Positions 9,461-17,327 of a DNA stretch of 64,000 bases are shown here, piece by piece. Below the pieces are notes generated by a model, which made no database searches, had not been told where the DNA came from, and saw only the letters and a list, made by a program, of their open reading frames with translations. Each line of letters begins with the position of its first letter. The stretch's first letter is position 1. The stretch is from NCBI RefSeq assembly GCF_002192695.1, contig NZ_MTLG01000122.1, positions 62,001-126,000 of the forward strand, given 5' to 3'. Source of the DNA: Achromobacter xylosoxidans (GTDB taxonomy: Bacteria > Pseudomonadota > Gammaproteobacteria > Burkholderiales > Burkholderiaceae_B). A program made the translations under genes and the position numbers.

Positions 9461-9697
9461 CTAGTTGTTGCGGCGGGGATACCCTTGCGCGGTGATGCGC
9501 ACCCAGACTTCGCGCTTTTCCTCTTCCGTCATGAAGACCCAGTTGGCGACTTCCATGGCGGTGCGGCCGCAGCCGCGGCAGATGTCGTCAAACAGCGTGG
9601 AGCAGACGGCCACGCAGGGCGAATCCGTGGCCTTGAAGGCGCGTTGCGCGTCTTCGGGCTCTGGCAATTTGGAGAGGTCGACGTGGTGCTGATTCAT
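9461..9697 (-). CDS. DUF1289 family small cysteine-rich protein
   Basis: 78-residue cytoplasmic protein. The DUF1289 core is obvious: SPCVAVCSTLFDDICRGCGRT, with cysteines spaced as C-x3-C-x7-C-x2-C, followed by a helical W-x5-EEEK region. The cysteine pattern suggests metal or iron-sulfur binding, but no function is established for the family. Small proteins of this family are widespread in proteobacteria. Confidence 0.85.
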   Translation of the reverse strand: MNQHHVDLSKLPEPEDAQRAFKATDSPCVAVCSTLFDDICRGCGRTAMEVANWVFMTEEEKREVWVRITAQGYPRRNN

Positions 9698-9806
9698 CGG
9701 GCGTAGGTTAACACCGGCAGTGCGTCCCCTTTTGGAAGGCCCTATGCCCCGCCCGGACTTGAATACCCGTCCGCGCGCGGGGTGCTACATGCATGCCAAG
9801 CCGCCG

Positions 9807-10694
9807 CTAGCGCCAGCCGAAAAACTCCCCGGCCTGGACCAGCAGCGCATCCGGACACTCTTCCGCCAGATAGTGCGCGCCCGGCAACGGACCGCCGGAC
9901 ACCTCGTCCGCGATCGCGCGCCACAGCGCCAGCACGTCGAAGTTCCGGCCCACGGCGCCGCGCTCGCCCCACAGCGCACGCAGCGGCATGCGCAGGCGTT
10001 CGCCGGCCTCCCGGCCGGCGCGGTCATGCTCCAGGTCCAGCGTGGCGGAAGCGCGGTAGTCCTCGCAGATGCCCGTGGCCCAGCCGGGCAGTTGCGCGGC
10101 GCGTTCGTACTCGGCCATGGCCTCGGCGGAAAAGTGCGCCAACCCGCCGGGCCGCCCGCCCATCACGGAACGCAGATAGAACACCGGGTCGCGCTCGATC
10201 ATGGTTTCGGGCAGCGGCGCCGGCTGGATCAGCCAGAACCAGTGGAAATAGGCCTGGGCGAAGGCGCGCGTGGTGCCTTCGTACATGTCCAGCGTGGGCG
10301 CGATGTCCAGCAGCATCATGCGGCTGACGGCGGCGGGATGGTCCAGCGCCAGGCGGTGCGCCACGCGCGCGCCGCGGTCGTGCGCCAGCACCTCGAAGCG
10401 CTCGTGGCCCAGGGCGCGCATCAACCCGACCATGTCGGCCGCCATCTCGCGCTTGGAATGGGCTGAGTGGTCCGGCGACGCGGCGGGCTTGTCGCTGTCC
10501 CCATAGCCGCGCAGATCCGCCGCCACACAAGTGCGGTGGCGCGTCAGTTCCGGCCAGACGCGGTGCCAGATGGCGTGGGTCTGGGGATGTCCGTGCAACA
10601 ACAGCAGCGGCGGGCCCGCGCCATCCACGCGCGCGGCGATCTCGATGCCGTTGGCCGCGATGCGGCGCACGGGCAGGTCGAAGAATGCGGTCAT
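9807..10694 (-). CDS. Alpha/beta hydrolase, fluoroacetate (haloacetate) dehalogenase-like
   Basis: 295-residue alpha/beta hydrolase. The nucleophile is an aspartate in AHDRGARVAHR (D106), not a serine. R107 and R110 match the carboxylate-binding arginines of fluoroacetate dehalogenases; H151-W152 (FHWFWLIQPAP) and Y213 match the halide-binding His/Trp/Tyr; D130 and H274 complete the triad. Spacing agrees with the family almost residue for residue. The tryptophan expected near residue 180 is replaced by glycine. Its ATG overlaps the leuD stop (ATGA), so it is coupled to a leuCD pair. Substrate may be a haloacid or another small ester. Confidence 0.82.
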   Translation of the reverse strand: MTAFFDLPVRRIAANGIEIAARVDGAGPPLLLLHGHPQTHAIWHRVWPELTRHRTCVAADLRGYGDSDKPAASPDHSAHSKREMAADMVGLMRALGHERFEVLAHDRGARVAHRLALDHPAAVSRMMLLDIAPTLDMYEGTTRAFAQAYFHWFWLIQPAPLPETMIERDPVFYLRSVMGGRPGGLAHFSAEAMAEYERAAQLPGWATGICEDYRASATLDLEHDRAGREAGERLRMPLRALWGERGAVGRNFDVLALWRAIADEVSGGPLPGAHYLAEECPDALLVQAGEFFGWR

Positions 10695-11338
10695 ACGGCC
10701 TCTCGGTCCAGGCGGTCGCGCACGCGGCGCGCCAGGTCTTTCATCCAGGGATGCCGCGCCCAATGGCGGGCTTCGAAACGTTCCACCTCGTCCAGCTGCT
10801 GCAGTGATGCGCCCACCATGTCCTGCCCTTGCACGTACATGCGGCGGTGCCGCTCGGGCAGCGTGAACGCCGCGGTCCAGCCATCCGCGGCTGTGACGCG
10901 CCCAGCCGCCACGTCGATGCTGACGCGGTGGGTGGCCGTATTGGACACCCTGGCGAGCAAGGCGTCGATCTGGGCCGGCGCCAGGCTGATCAACAGCAGG
11001 CCGTTGTTCACGGCATTGAAATAGAAGATCTCGCCGAAGCTGGGCGCGATCACAGCGCGTATGCCGAACTGCTGCAAGCCCCACACCGCATGCTCGCGGC
11101 TGGAACCGCAGCCGAAGTTCGGCCCCGCCACCACGATGGACGCGCCGGCATAGGCGGGTTGGTTCAGCACGAAATCGGGCCTGGGCGCGCCGTCCGCGTC
11201 AAAGCGCAGGTCATGCAGCAGCCCCCGGTCCAGCCCTGTCTTGTCGATGATGCGCAGGAACTGCTTGGGCATGATCTGGTCGGTATCCAGATTGGAGAAA
11301 GGCAGCGGCGCGGCGACGCCCTCGATGGTTGCGGTCAT
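10691..11338 (-). CDS. leuD: 3-isopropylmalate dehydratase small subunit (LeuD-type)
   Basis: 215-residue swivelling-domain subunit of an aconitase-superfamily isomerase. Conserved parts: NLDTDQIMPKQFL near residue 17, GPNFGCGSSREHA around residue 65 and the IAPSFGEIFYFNAVNNGLL segment. It forms a heterodimer with the LeuC product encoded immediately upstream (4-bp ATGA overlap). A Bug receptor and a dehalogenase-like hydrolase in the same operon, rather than leuB or leuA, suggest a catabolic paralogue acting on a C4-C5 hydroxyacid such as citraconate/citramalate; this is inference. Confidence 0.9.
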   Translation of the reverse strand: MTATIEGVAAPLPFSNLDTDQIMPKQFLRIIDKTGLDRGLLHDLRFDADGAPRPDFVLNQPAYAGASIVVAGPNFGCGSSREHAVWGLQQFGIRAVIAPSFGEIFYFNAVNNGLLLISLAPAQIDALLARVSNTATHRVSIDVAAGRVTAADGWTAAFTLPERHRRMYVQGQDMVGASLQQLDEVERFEARHWARHPWMKDLARRVRDRLDREAV

Positions 11339-12756
11339 GCTTGTTGCTCCCAGACGCGGACGTCGACGATGCGGCCGGCCAGCGCGGCAGCCGCAGCCAT
11401 GGCCGGAGACATCAGGTGCGTGCGGCCCGCGCGCCCCTGGCGTCCTTCGAAATTGCGGTTGGTGGTGGAGGCGCAGCGCTCGCCCGGACTGAGCACATCG
11501 TCATTCATGGCCAGGCACATGGAACAGCCGGGCTGGCGCCACTCGAAACCGGCCTCGATCAGTTGCGCCGCGATGCCCTCGGCCTCGGCCTGCGCGCGCA
11601 CCGCGCCCGATCCGGGCACCACCATGGCCCGCACGCCGGCGGCCACCTTGCGGCCGCGCACGATGGCCGCCGCTGCGCGCAGGTCCTCGATGCGCCCGTT
11701 GGTGCAGGAGCCGATGAACACGCGGTCTATCGGCACGCCGGCTATCGGGATGCCCGGCGCCAGGCCGATGTAATCCATGGCTTTCTCCAGCGCCAGGCGG
11801 GCCAGCGCGTCCGGCTCGGCCCGCGGGTCCGGCACCACGCCGTCCACCGGCATGGCCTGGTCCGGGCTGGTGCCCCAGGTGACGAAGGGCGCGATCGCGG
11901 CGGCATCCAGCACGTGTTCGGCGTCGAATACGGCGCCCTCGTCCGAGCGCAGCGTGGCCCAATAGGCGCGGGCCTGGGCCAGCGTCTCGCCTTGCAATTC
12001 CGGCGCATGCGCGGCGACGTAGGCCTCGGTGGTGGCGTCCGGCGCGATCAGCGCGGCACGGGCGCCGGCTTCCACCGTCATGTTGCACAAGGTCATGCGG
12101 GCCTCGGCGGACATCGCGGCGATGGCCTCGCCACAGAACTCCACGGCATGCCCGCGCGCGCCCTGCGCGCCGATGCGGTGCACGATGCAGATCACCAGGT
12201 CCTTGGCCGTGACGCCAGCCGGCAGCGCGCCATCGACGCGGATGCGCATGTTGCGCGCCACCCGGTACGCCAGCGTCTGCGTGGCCAATATGTGTTCGAC
12301 CTCGGACGTGCCGATGCCAAAGCCCAGCGCCCCCAAGGCGCCATAGGTGGTGGTGTGGCTGTCGCCGCACAGCACCACCATGCCCGGCAGCACCATGCCA
12401 TGCTCGGGCGCGATCACGTGTTCGATGCCTTGCAGCGGATCGGTGGTGTCGAACAGCGCGATGCCCTGCTCGTCGCAATTGCGCTTGAGGTTGAGCGCCT
12501 GGCGCGACGAGGCATCATCAGGGATCACGCGCAGCGCCGCCGGCACCGGATGCGTGGGGATGATGTGGTCCACCACCGCCATCTGCTGCCCGGGACGCAG
12601 CACCCCGCGCCCGCGCGCGGCCAGGCCGCTGAAAGCCTGCGGGCTGGTGTATTCGTTCATGATGTGCAGATCGACGTAAAGCAGGATGTGCTCGTCGTCG
12701 ATCCGGGCCACCTCATGGCTGGCCACCAGTTTGTCGTACAGCGTCATGCCGGGCAT
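11335..12756 (-). CDS. leuC: 3-isopropylmalate dehydratase large subunit (LeuC-type)
   Basis: 473-residue catalytic subunit carrying the [4Fe-4S] cluster. Cluster cysteines are seen in IGSCTNGR and PGCSMCLAMN. Other family motifs: CGDSHTTTYGALGALGFGIGTSEVEH and STTNRNFEGRQG. The N-terminal stretch reads DLHIMNEYTSPQAF and DHIIPT where classical leucine-pathway LeuC usually has DRHLVHEVTSPQAF and DHNVPT, another hint that this is a divergent paralogue. Order on the minus strand: Bug receptor, leuC (36 bp gap), leuD, hydrolase. Confidence 0.92.
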   Translation of the reverse strand: MPGMTLYDKLVASHEVARIDDEHILLYVDLHIMNEYTSPQAFSGLAARGRGVLRPGQQMAVVDHIIPTHPVPAALRVIPDDASSRQALNLKRNCDEQGIALFDTTDPLQGIEHVIAPEHGMVLPGMVVLCGDSHTTTYGALGALGFGIGTSEVEHILATQTLAYRVARNMRIRVDGALPAGVTAKDLVICIVHRIGAQGARGHAVEFCGEAIAAMSAEARMTLCNMTVEAGARAALIAPDATTEAYVAAHAPELQGETLAQARAYWATLRSDEGAVFDAEHVLDAAAIAPFVTWGTSPDQAMPVDGVVPDPRAEPDALARLALEKAMDYIGLAPGIPIAGVPIDRVFIGSCTNGRIEDLRAAAAIVRGRKVAAGVRAMVVPGSGAVRAQAEAEGIAAQLIEAGFEWRQPGCSMCLAMNDDVLSPGERCASTTNRNFEGRQGRAGRTHLMSPAMAAAAALAGRIVDVRVWEQQA

Positions 12757-12792
12757 GTCTTGCGTCCTTCGTAGTTGGGTCTTGCGGCCCGG

Positions 12793-13770
12793 TCAGTTGG
12801 CCTGGATGCCGGCGTCCTTGACGATGCCGGCCCAGCGCGTCATCTCGGCGGCCACCATGGCGTCGGTCTTGGCGGGCGAGGAAATCAGCGGATCGAAGCC
12901 TTCGCGGCCCATGCGCTGCGCCAGCTCCGGCGAGCGCAGGGCCTGTTCAAGCTTGGCGTTCAGCGTGTCGATCACGGCTTGCGGCGTGCCGGCGGGCGCG
13001 CTGATGACGAACCAGGTGTTGAACTCGTAGCCCGGCAGGCCGGACTCGGCGATGGTGGGCACGTCAGGCAATAGCGGCGAACGCGTGATGCCGGTCACGC
13101 CCAGCGCCTTGAGCTTCTTGCCGTCGACCTGCGGCTTGGCCGCGGACAGCACCGGAAAGCTCATCTGCACCTGGCCGCTGATGGTGTCCACCATGGCCGG
13201 GCCGCCGCCCTTGTAGGGCACGTGCAGGATCTGGGTCTTGGACACCGACTTGAACAGTTCCGCGGCCATGTGGAAGGTGCTGCCCGTGCCCGCCGAGCCG
13301 AAGCTCAGGTCATTGGCGGGGCGCTCGCGCACATAGGCCAGCAGCTCGCTCACATTGGCCACCGGTAGCTGGTTGGTCACCGTCAGCACGTGCTGCGACG
13401 TCCCTATCGTGCCAACGGAACGCAGGTCCTTGGCCGTGTCGAACGGCATGTTCTGGAACAGCGCCGGGTTGATCGCCAGCGACATGGTGTTGACGGCCAG
13501 CGTGTAGCCGTTGGGCTCGGCGCGCGCCACGGCGGCCATGCCGATGTTGCCGGAGGCGCCTGCGCGGTTCTCCACCACCACGCTCTGCCCCAGCGCACGG
13601 CCCCAGGCATCCGAAATCAGGCGCGCGGCGATGTCCACGCTGCCGCCGGGCGCGAACGGCACGATGAGCGTCACGGCGCGCTGGGGAAAGGCGTCGGCGG
13701 CGGCCGGTTGGGTCCAACAGGATGCGGCAATGGCCGCGCATAGAACGCCGGCAACTTTGTTGATCTTCAT
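12793..13770 (-). CDS. Bug-family tripartite tricarboxylate receptor
   Basis: 325-residue periplasmic receptor with a signal peptide (MKINKVAGVLCAAIAASCWTQPAAA, cleavage about 25), Bug motif AVTLIVPFAPGGSVDIAARL, VENRAGASGNIG and VPYKGGGPAM. It is the first gene of the leuCD-hydrolase operon and is divergent from a LysR regulator gene. This arrangement (LysR, Bug receptor, catabolic enzymes) is typical of substrate-induced catabolic units in this family of bacteria. No permease subunits nearby. Confidence 0.93.
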   Translation of the reverse strand: MKINKVAGVLCAAIAASCWTQPAAADAFPQRAVTLIVPFAPGGSVDIAARLISDAWGRALGQSVVVENRAGASGNIGMAAVARAEPNGYTLAVNTMSLAINPALFQNMPFDTAKDLRSVGTIGTSQHVLTVTNQLPVANVSELLAYVRERPANDLSFGSAGTGSTFHMAAELFKSVSKTQILHVPYKGGGPAMVDTISGQVQMSFPVLSAAKPQVDGKKLKALGVTGITRSPLLPDVPTIAESGLPGYEFNTWFVISAPAGTPQAVIDTLNAKLEQALRSPELAQRMGREGFDPLISSPAKTDAMVAAEMTRWAGIVKDAGIQAN

Positions 13771-13860
13771 TCCTGGTCTCCTCGGTTGGCCGCGCCAGGC
13801 GGCTCTTTAGTGGTGAGGCCAGTGTATAAGCCGGTCCGGTTCTTATAATTACTTATCCAG

Positions 13861-13872
13861 ATAAAGCTTTAT
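13861..13872. promoter_or_regulatory. Perfect palindrome in the LysR/Bug divergent region
   Basis: ataaagctttat is a perfect 12-bp palindrome in a very AT-rich stretch (about 13838-13896), 24 bp before the LysR start and about 90 bp upstream of the Bug gene. It is a candidate LysR-type binding site serving both directions, though the canonical T-N11-A register was not established. Confidence 0.4.
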
Positions 13873-13896
13873 TAAATTCAGTTTATAAATAAGCGC

Positions 13897-14820
13897 ATGG
13901 ACGCCCTCTCCGATCTCGCCTTCTTCTCGCTGGTGGTGAAGCACGGCAATCTGTCCGCCACCGCCCGCGAACTAGGCCTGACGCCGCCCGCGGTCAGCAC
14001 GCGCCTGGCCAAGCTGGAGCAGCGCCTGGGCGTGCGGCTGCTGAACCGCACCACCCGCCGGGTCAGCGTCACGCAGGAAGGCGAGTTGTATCTGGCCGAG
14101 GGCGCACGCATCCTGACGGATCTGGAGGCGCTGGAACGCTCCGTATCGAGCGCCCGCGCCCGTCCCCAGGGGCTGCTGCGGCTGAACGCCACATTCGGCT
14201 TCGGCCGCGCCCACATCGTGCCCGCCGTGTCGGACTTCGCCCGCCAGTACCCGGAAGTGGAAGTGCAGATGCGGCTGACCGACAGGCCGCTGAACCTGAT
14301 CGAAGAAGGCTTCGACGTGGCGGTGCGCTTTGGCGACCTGCCCGATGCGCGCCTGACCGCGCGCAAGATCGCGTCCAACCGGCGGCTGCTGTGCGCGTCG
14401 CCGCGCTACCTGGAAATCCATGGCGAGCCGCGCGCGCCGGGCGACCTGCAACGTCACCGTTGCATCGTGGTGCGCGAGAACGACGTGGCCTACGGCACCT
14501 GGCGGCTGGAATCGGGCCAGCGTGCGGAGACCGTGAAGGTGCGCGGCCCGCTCAGTTCCAACGATGGGCAAAGCGCCCTGGAATGGGCGCTGGACGGCCA
14601 CGGCATCGTCATGCGTTCGGAATGGGAAACGGCCGAGCACCTGCGCGCCGGCCGCCTGCGGGCAGTGCTGGCCGACTGGCGCACGCCGCCCGCCGACATC
14701 CACGCGCTCTACCCCGAACGCCTGAACCTGCCGGCCAAGACGATCGCCTTCGTGGAGTTCCTGTCGCAGCGCTTTGCCCGGCATCTGCGGGCGCCGGGCT
14801 CGGACGGCGCGGTCTGGTGA
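13897..14820 (+). CDS. LysR-family transcriptional regulator
   Basis: 307-residue regulator: N-terminal winged HTH (residues about 3-62; SATARELGLTPPAVSTRLAKLEQRLGVRLLNRTTRR) followed by the type-2 periplasmic-binding-like effector domain (about 90-295). It is divergent from the Bug-leuC-leuD-hydrolase operon with a 126-bp AT-rich spacer, the classical layout in which the LysR protein activates the divergent operon. The ligand is probably the acid taken up or processed by that operon. Confidence 0.93.
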   Translation: MDALSDLAFFSLVVKHGNLSATARELGLTPPAVSTRLAKLEQRLGVRLLNRTTRRVSVTQEGELYLAEGARILTDLEALERSVSSARARPQGLLRLNATFGFGRAHIVPAVSDFARQYPEVEVQMRLTDRPLNLIEEGFDVAVRFGDLPDARLTARKIASNRRLLCASPRYLEIHGEPRAPGDLQRHRCIVVRENDVAYGTWRLESGQRAETVKVRGPLSSNDGQSALEWALDGHGIVMRSEWETAEHLRAGRLRAVLADWRTPPADIHALYPERLNLPAKTIAFVEFLSQRFARHLRAPGSDGAVW

Positions 14821-14857
14821 ACGGGCGCTTGCGTCCCGTCCCGCCGCGGAGGGAACG

Positions 14858-15862
14858 TCAGGCGTCCGCCCCCAGCCGCGCGCCGGCGCGCACGATGCCG
14901 CAGCGCTTGTGCGCCCGCATCACCACGCCGACTTCGCTGTTCAGCACGCCGTCCAGCTCGCCCAGGCGGCGCGTCACCACGTCCCACAGATGCAGGCTGT
15001 CGCGGCACAGCACGTGCCAGAACAACTGGGACGCGCCGCTGGTGCCGAACAGGCAGCGGGTGTTGGGATCCAGCGCCAGGTGCGCGGCCAACGCGTCCAC
15101 GGCTTGCGGGCGCACCTGCACCGAAATCACCGCCTCCACCGGAAAGCCGACCAGCGCCGGCTCCACTTCCACGCGGAAGCTCAGCGCGCGGCGCTCCACC
15201 ATGTTGTGCAGCAAGCGCTGCGCGGTGGGTTCGCTGACGCCGGCCTGCTCGGCCAACTCGGCCAGGCTGGCACGGCCGTCGCGCATCAGGTAGGCCACCA
15301 TGCGCTGCTCGGCCTCCGTCAACGCGGCGGGCGGCTGCGCCGCAGCGGCCTCGGCCGCGGCCCCGCCTGTTTCGGCCTGGATGCGCCACTGGCCCGCGCG
15401 CCGGAACGGCCGCAGCACCAGCCGCGCCTCAACGTGTTCCACCCCGTCGATGGAAGGCAGCACCCGCGTCACCACGTCCGGCATGTCGGCCGCGTCCGCC
15501 AGCGTCAGCTCGGCCATCAGGTCGGCCGAACCGGCCAAGGTGACCACGAGCTGGCTGATGTCCAGCCGCGCCAGCTGGTCCGCCACCTCCGGCACCCGGC
15601 CCGAACGGCAGCGCACCCAGGCGTGCAGCACCACGCCGCGGCCGGCGGCCAGCGGATCAAGTTCGGCGATGACACGCAAGGCATCGGCATCCATCAGGCG
15701 CTTGATGCGGCGCGCGACGGTGCGCTCGGCGATGCCGGTGGCCGCGCCCAGCTCGCGCCAGGACGCGCGCGGGTCCGCCTGCAGCGCGATCAGGCAGGCG
15801 ATATCGGTGTCGTCCAGCCCCGGAGCTAGGGGCTTACCCTTACTTGACGTGTCCATATTCAT
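14858..15862 (-). CDS. Lrp/AsnC-family regulator with two tandem modules
   Basis: 334-residue protein, about twice the length of a standard Lrp. The first module has the HTH at LDDTDIACLIALQADPRASW onward and a RAM-like domain after it; the second HTH is near residues 175-225 (ALTEAEQRMVAYLMRDGR, then AELAEQAGVSEPTAQRLLH), followed by a second RAM domain. Candidate starts are ATG at 15862 or 15856 and a less likely one at 15895. It is divergent from an MHS transporter and an amidase gene, so it probably senses an amino acid or amide and controls them. Confidence 0.85.
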   Translation of the reverse strand: MNMDTSSKGKPLAPGLDDTDIACLIALQADPRASWRELGAATGIAERTVARRIKRLMDADALRVIAELDPLAAGRGVVLHAWVRCRSGRVPEVADQLARLDISQLVVTLAGSADLMAELTLADAADMPDVVTRVLPSIDGVEHVEARLVLRPFRRAGQWRIQAETGGAAAEAAAAQPPAALTEAEQRMVAYLMRDGRASLAELAEQAGVSEPTAQRLLHNMVERRALSFRVEVEPALVGFPVEAVISVQVRPQAVDALAAHLALDPNTRCLFGTSGASQLFWHVLCRDSLHLWDVVTRRLGELDGVLNSEVGVVMRAHKRCGIVRAGARLGADA

Positions 15863-15903
15863 TAAATTAACGTTCGCGCATTGATAAAAACACAAAATTA
15901 AAC

Positions 15904-15934
15904 GGTCTTTTTGACCAAAAATAAATTCTTATTT
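15904..15934. promoter_or_regulatory. Two inverted repeats between the Lrp-type regulator and transporter genes
   Basis: The 81-bp divergent spacer contains ggtc-N5-gacc (15904-15916) and, directly after it, aaataa-attc-ttattt (15919-15934), a perfect 6-bp-arm repeat that ends 9 bp before the transporter start. Both are plausible operator half-site arrangements for the tandem Lrp-like regulator. Confidence 0.4.
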
Positions 15935-15943
15935 GAGGTTTTC

Positions 15944-17260
15944 ATGAGCAGCACATCAGCATCCCTGCGCAAGCCGCAGGGGGCAGCCGCCTCGGCCGGC
16001 ACTGCGCCCGTCTCCCGCGCGCGCACCATCCTGGCCGGTAGTGTAGGCAATGCGGTCGAATGGTTCGACTGGACCATCTACGCGTCCTTCGCCATCTTCT
16101 TCTCCAGCCAGTTCTTTCCCGAAGGCAACGAAACCACGGCCCTGCTGGCGACCTTCGGCATTTTCGCCGTGGGCTTCTTCATGCGCCCGGTGGGCGGCTG
16201 GCTGCTGGGCATCTTCTCCGACCGCTACGGCCGCAAGGCCGCGCTGGGCCTGACCATCCTGATGATGGCCGGCGGCTCGCTGATCATTGCCGTCACCCCC
16301 ACCTACGCCTCCATCGGCCTGGCCGCTCCGCTGCTGCTGACCGCCGCGCGCCTCTTGCAAGGCCTGTCGCTGGGCGGAGAGTATGCCTCGGCCACGACCT
16401 TCCTGGCGGAAATGGCGCCGCCCAACAAACGCGGCTTCTATTCCAGCTTCGTGTTCTTCAGCGCGGCCGTGGGCATCCTGGCTGCCTCGGCCATCGGCTG
16501 GGTGCTGACCTCGACCTTGACCAAGGCCGACATGGCGGCCTGGGGCTGGCGCATTCCGTTCTTCCTGGGCGCGCTGGGCGGCCTGGCCGGCATGTGGATC
16601 CGCCGCTCGATCCCGGAAACCGAAGCGTTCTCGCACGCCAAGAAGGCCGGCGTCGAAAAGCAGCCGCTGCGCACCCTGCTGCGCGACCATCCGCGTGAAG
16701 TGCTGCGCATCGTGGGCTTCTCCATCCTGACCACGTTCGCGTTCTACATCTTCGTGGCCTACGTCCCCACCTATGCCATCCGCCAGGTGCATGCCGATCC
16801 TAAGACCGCCTTCGCCGCCAACACCGTCGCGCTGATCGTGTTCATGCTGGTGCAGCCGCTGTTCGGCATCCTGTCCGACCGCATCGGCCGCAAGCCGCAG
16901 CTGATCTTCTTCGCCGCCGGCTACCTGGTGTTCTTCTATCCGCTGATGACCACGCTGGGCCCCTCGTTCGGTTCGATCCTGGCGGTGGAACTGTTCGGCC
17001 TGGTGCTGTACGCCATGTACACCTCGATCGCGCCGGCCATCATGTCCGAGCAGTTCCCCACCAGCGTGCGCGCCGTCGGCATCGGCACGCCGTACAACCT
17101 GGTCGTGGCGCTGCTGGGCGGCACCACGCCCTATCTGCTGACCTGGCTGCAAAGCAAGGGCATGGAGCGCTGGTTCTTCTACTACGTGCTGGCGGGCGCC
17201 GTGATCACGCTGATCACCTTCATCCGCATGCCGGAAACCAAGGGCCAGACCCTGAAATAA
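15944..17260 (+). CDS. MFS transporter, metabolite:H+ symporter (MHS) subfamily
   Basis: 438-residue inner-membrane symporter with 12 predicted helices. The MHS signature is clear: GNAVEWFDWTIYASFAIFF in helix 1, the loop motif GIFSDRYGRKAALG between helices 2 and 3, and RLLQGLSLGGEYASATTFLAE in helix 4; the second-half loop SDRIGRKPQ is also present. Start at 15944 follows gagg. MHS members carry shikimate, alpha-ketoglutarate, proline/betaine and other acids. With a downstream amidase and divergent Lrp regulator, a nitrogen-containing acid or amide is likely. Confidence 0.92.
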   Translation: MSSTSASLRKPQGAAASAGTAPVSRARTILAGSVGNAVEWFDWTIYASFAIFFSSQFFPEGNETTALLATFGIFAVGFFMRPVGGWLLGIFSDRYGRKAALGLTILMMAGGSLIIAVTPTYASIGLAAPLLLTAARLLQGLSLGGEYASATTFLAEMAPPNKRGFYSSFVFFSAAVGILAASAIGWVLTSTLTKADMAAWGWRIPFFLGALGGLAGMWIRRSIPETEAFSHAKKAGVEKQPLRTLLRDHPREVLRIVGFSILTTFAFYIFVAYVPTYAIRQVHADPKTAFAANTVALIVFMLVQPLFGILSDRIGRKPQLIFFAAGYLVFFYPLMTTLGPSFGSILAVELFGLVLYAMYTSIAPAIMSEQFPTSVRAVGIGTPYNLVVALLGGTTPYLLTWLQSKGMERWFFYYVLAGAVITLITFIRMPETKGQTLK

Positions 17261-17285
17261 ACAACCACGAGCGTCACGTCCAAAC

Positions 17286-17319
17286 GCTTTCCGGCCCCCT
17301 AAGGACCGGAAAGCTTTTT
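17286..17319 (+). terminator. Rho-independent terminator after the MHS transporter
   Basis: Perfect 9-bp stem gctttccgg / ccggaaagc with an 11-nt loop, followed by TTTTT. It ends only 8 bp before the amidase ATG at 17328. Confidence 0.88.
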
Positions 17320-17327
17320 CATTTCCG

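Noticed and set aside
10691-12756. Primary leucine-biosynthesis leuCD
   Set aside because: Not excluded, but the absence of leuA and leuB, the presence of a Bug receptor, a LysR regulator and a dehalogenase-like hydrolase, and the atypical N-terminal motifs argue for a paralogue. Gene symbols are kept for family only.
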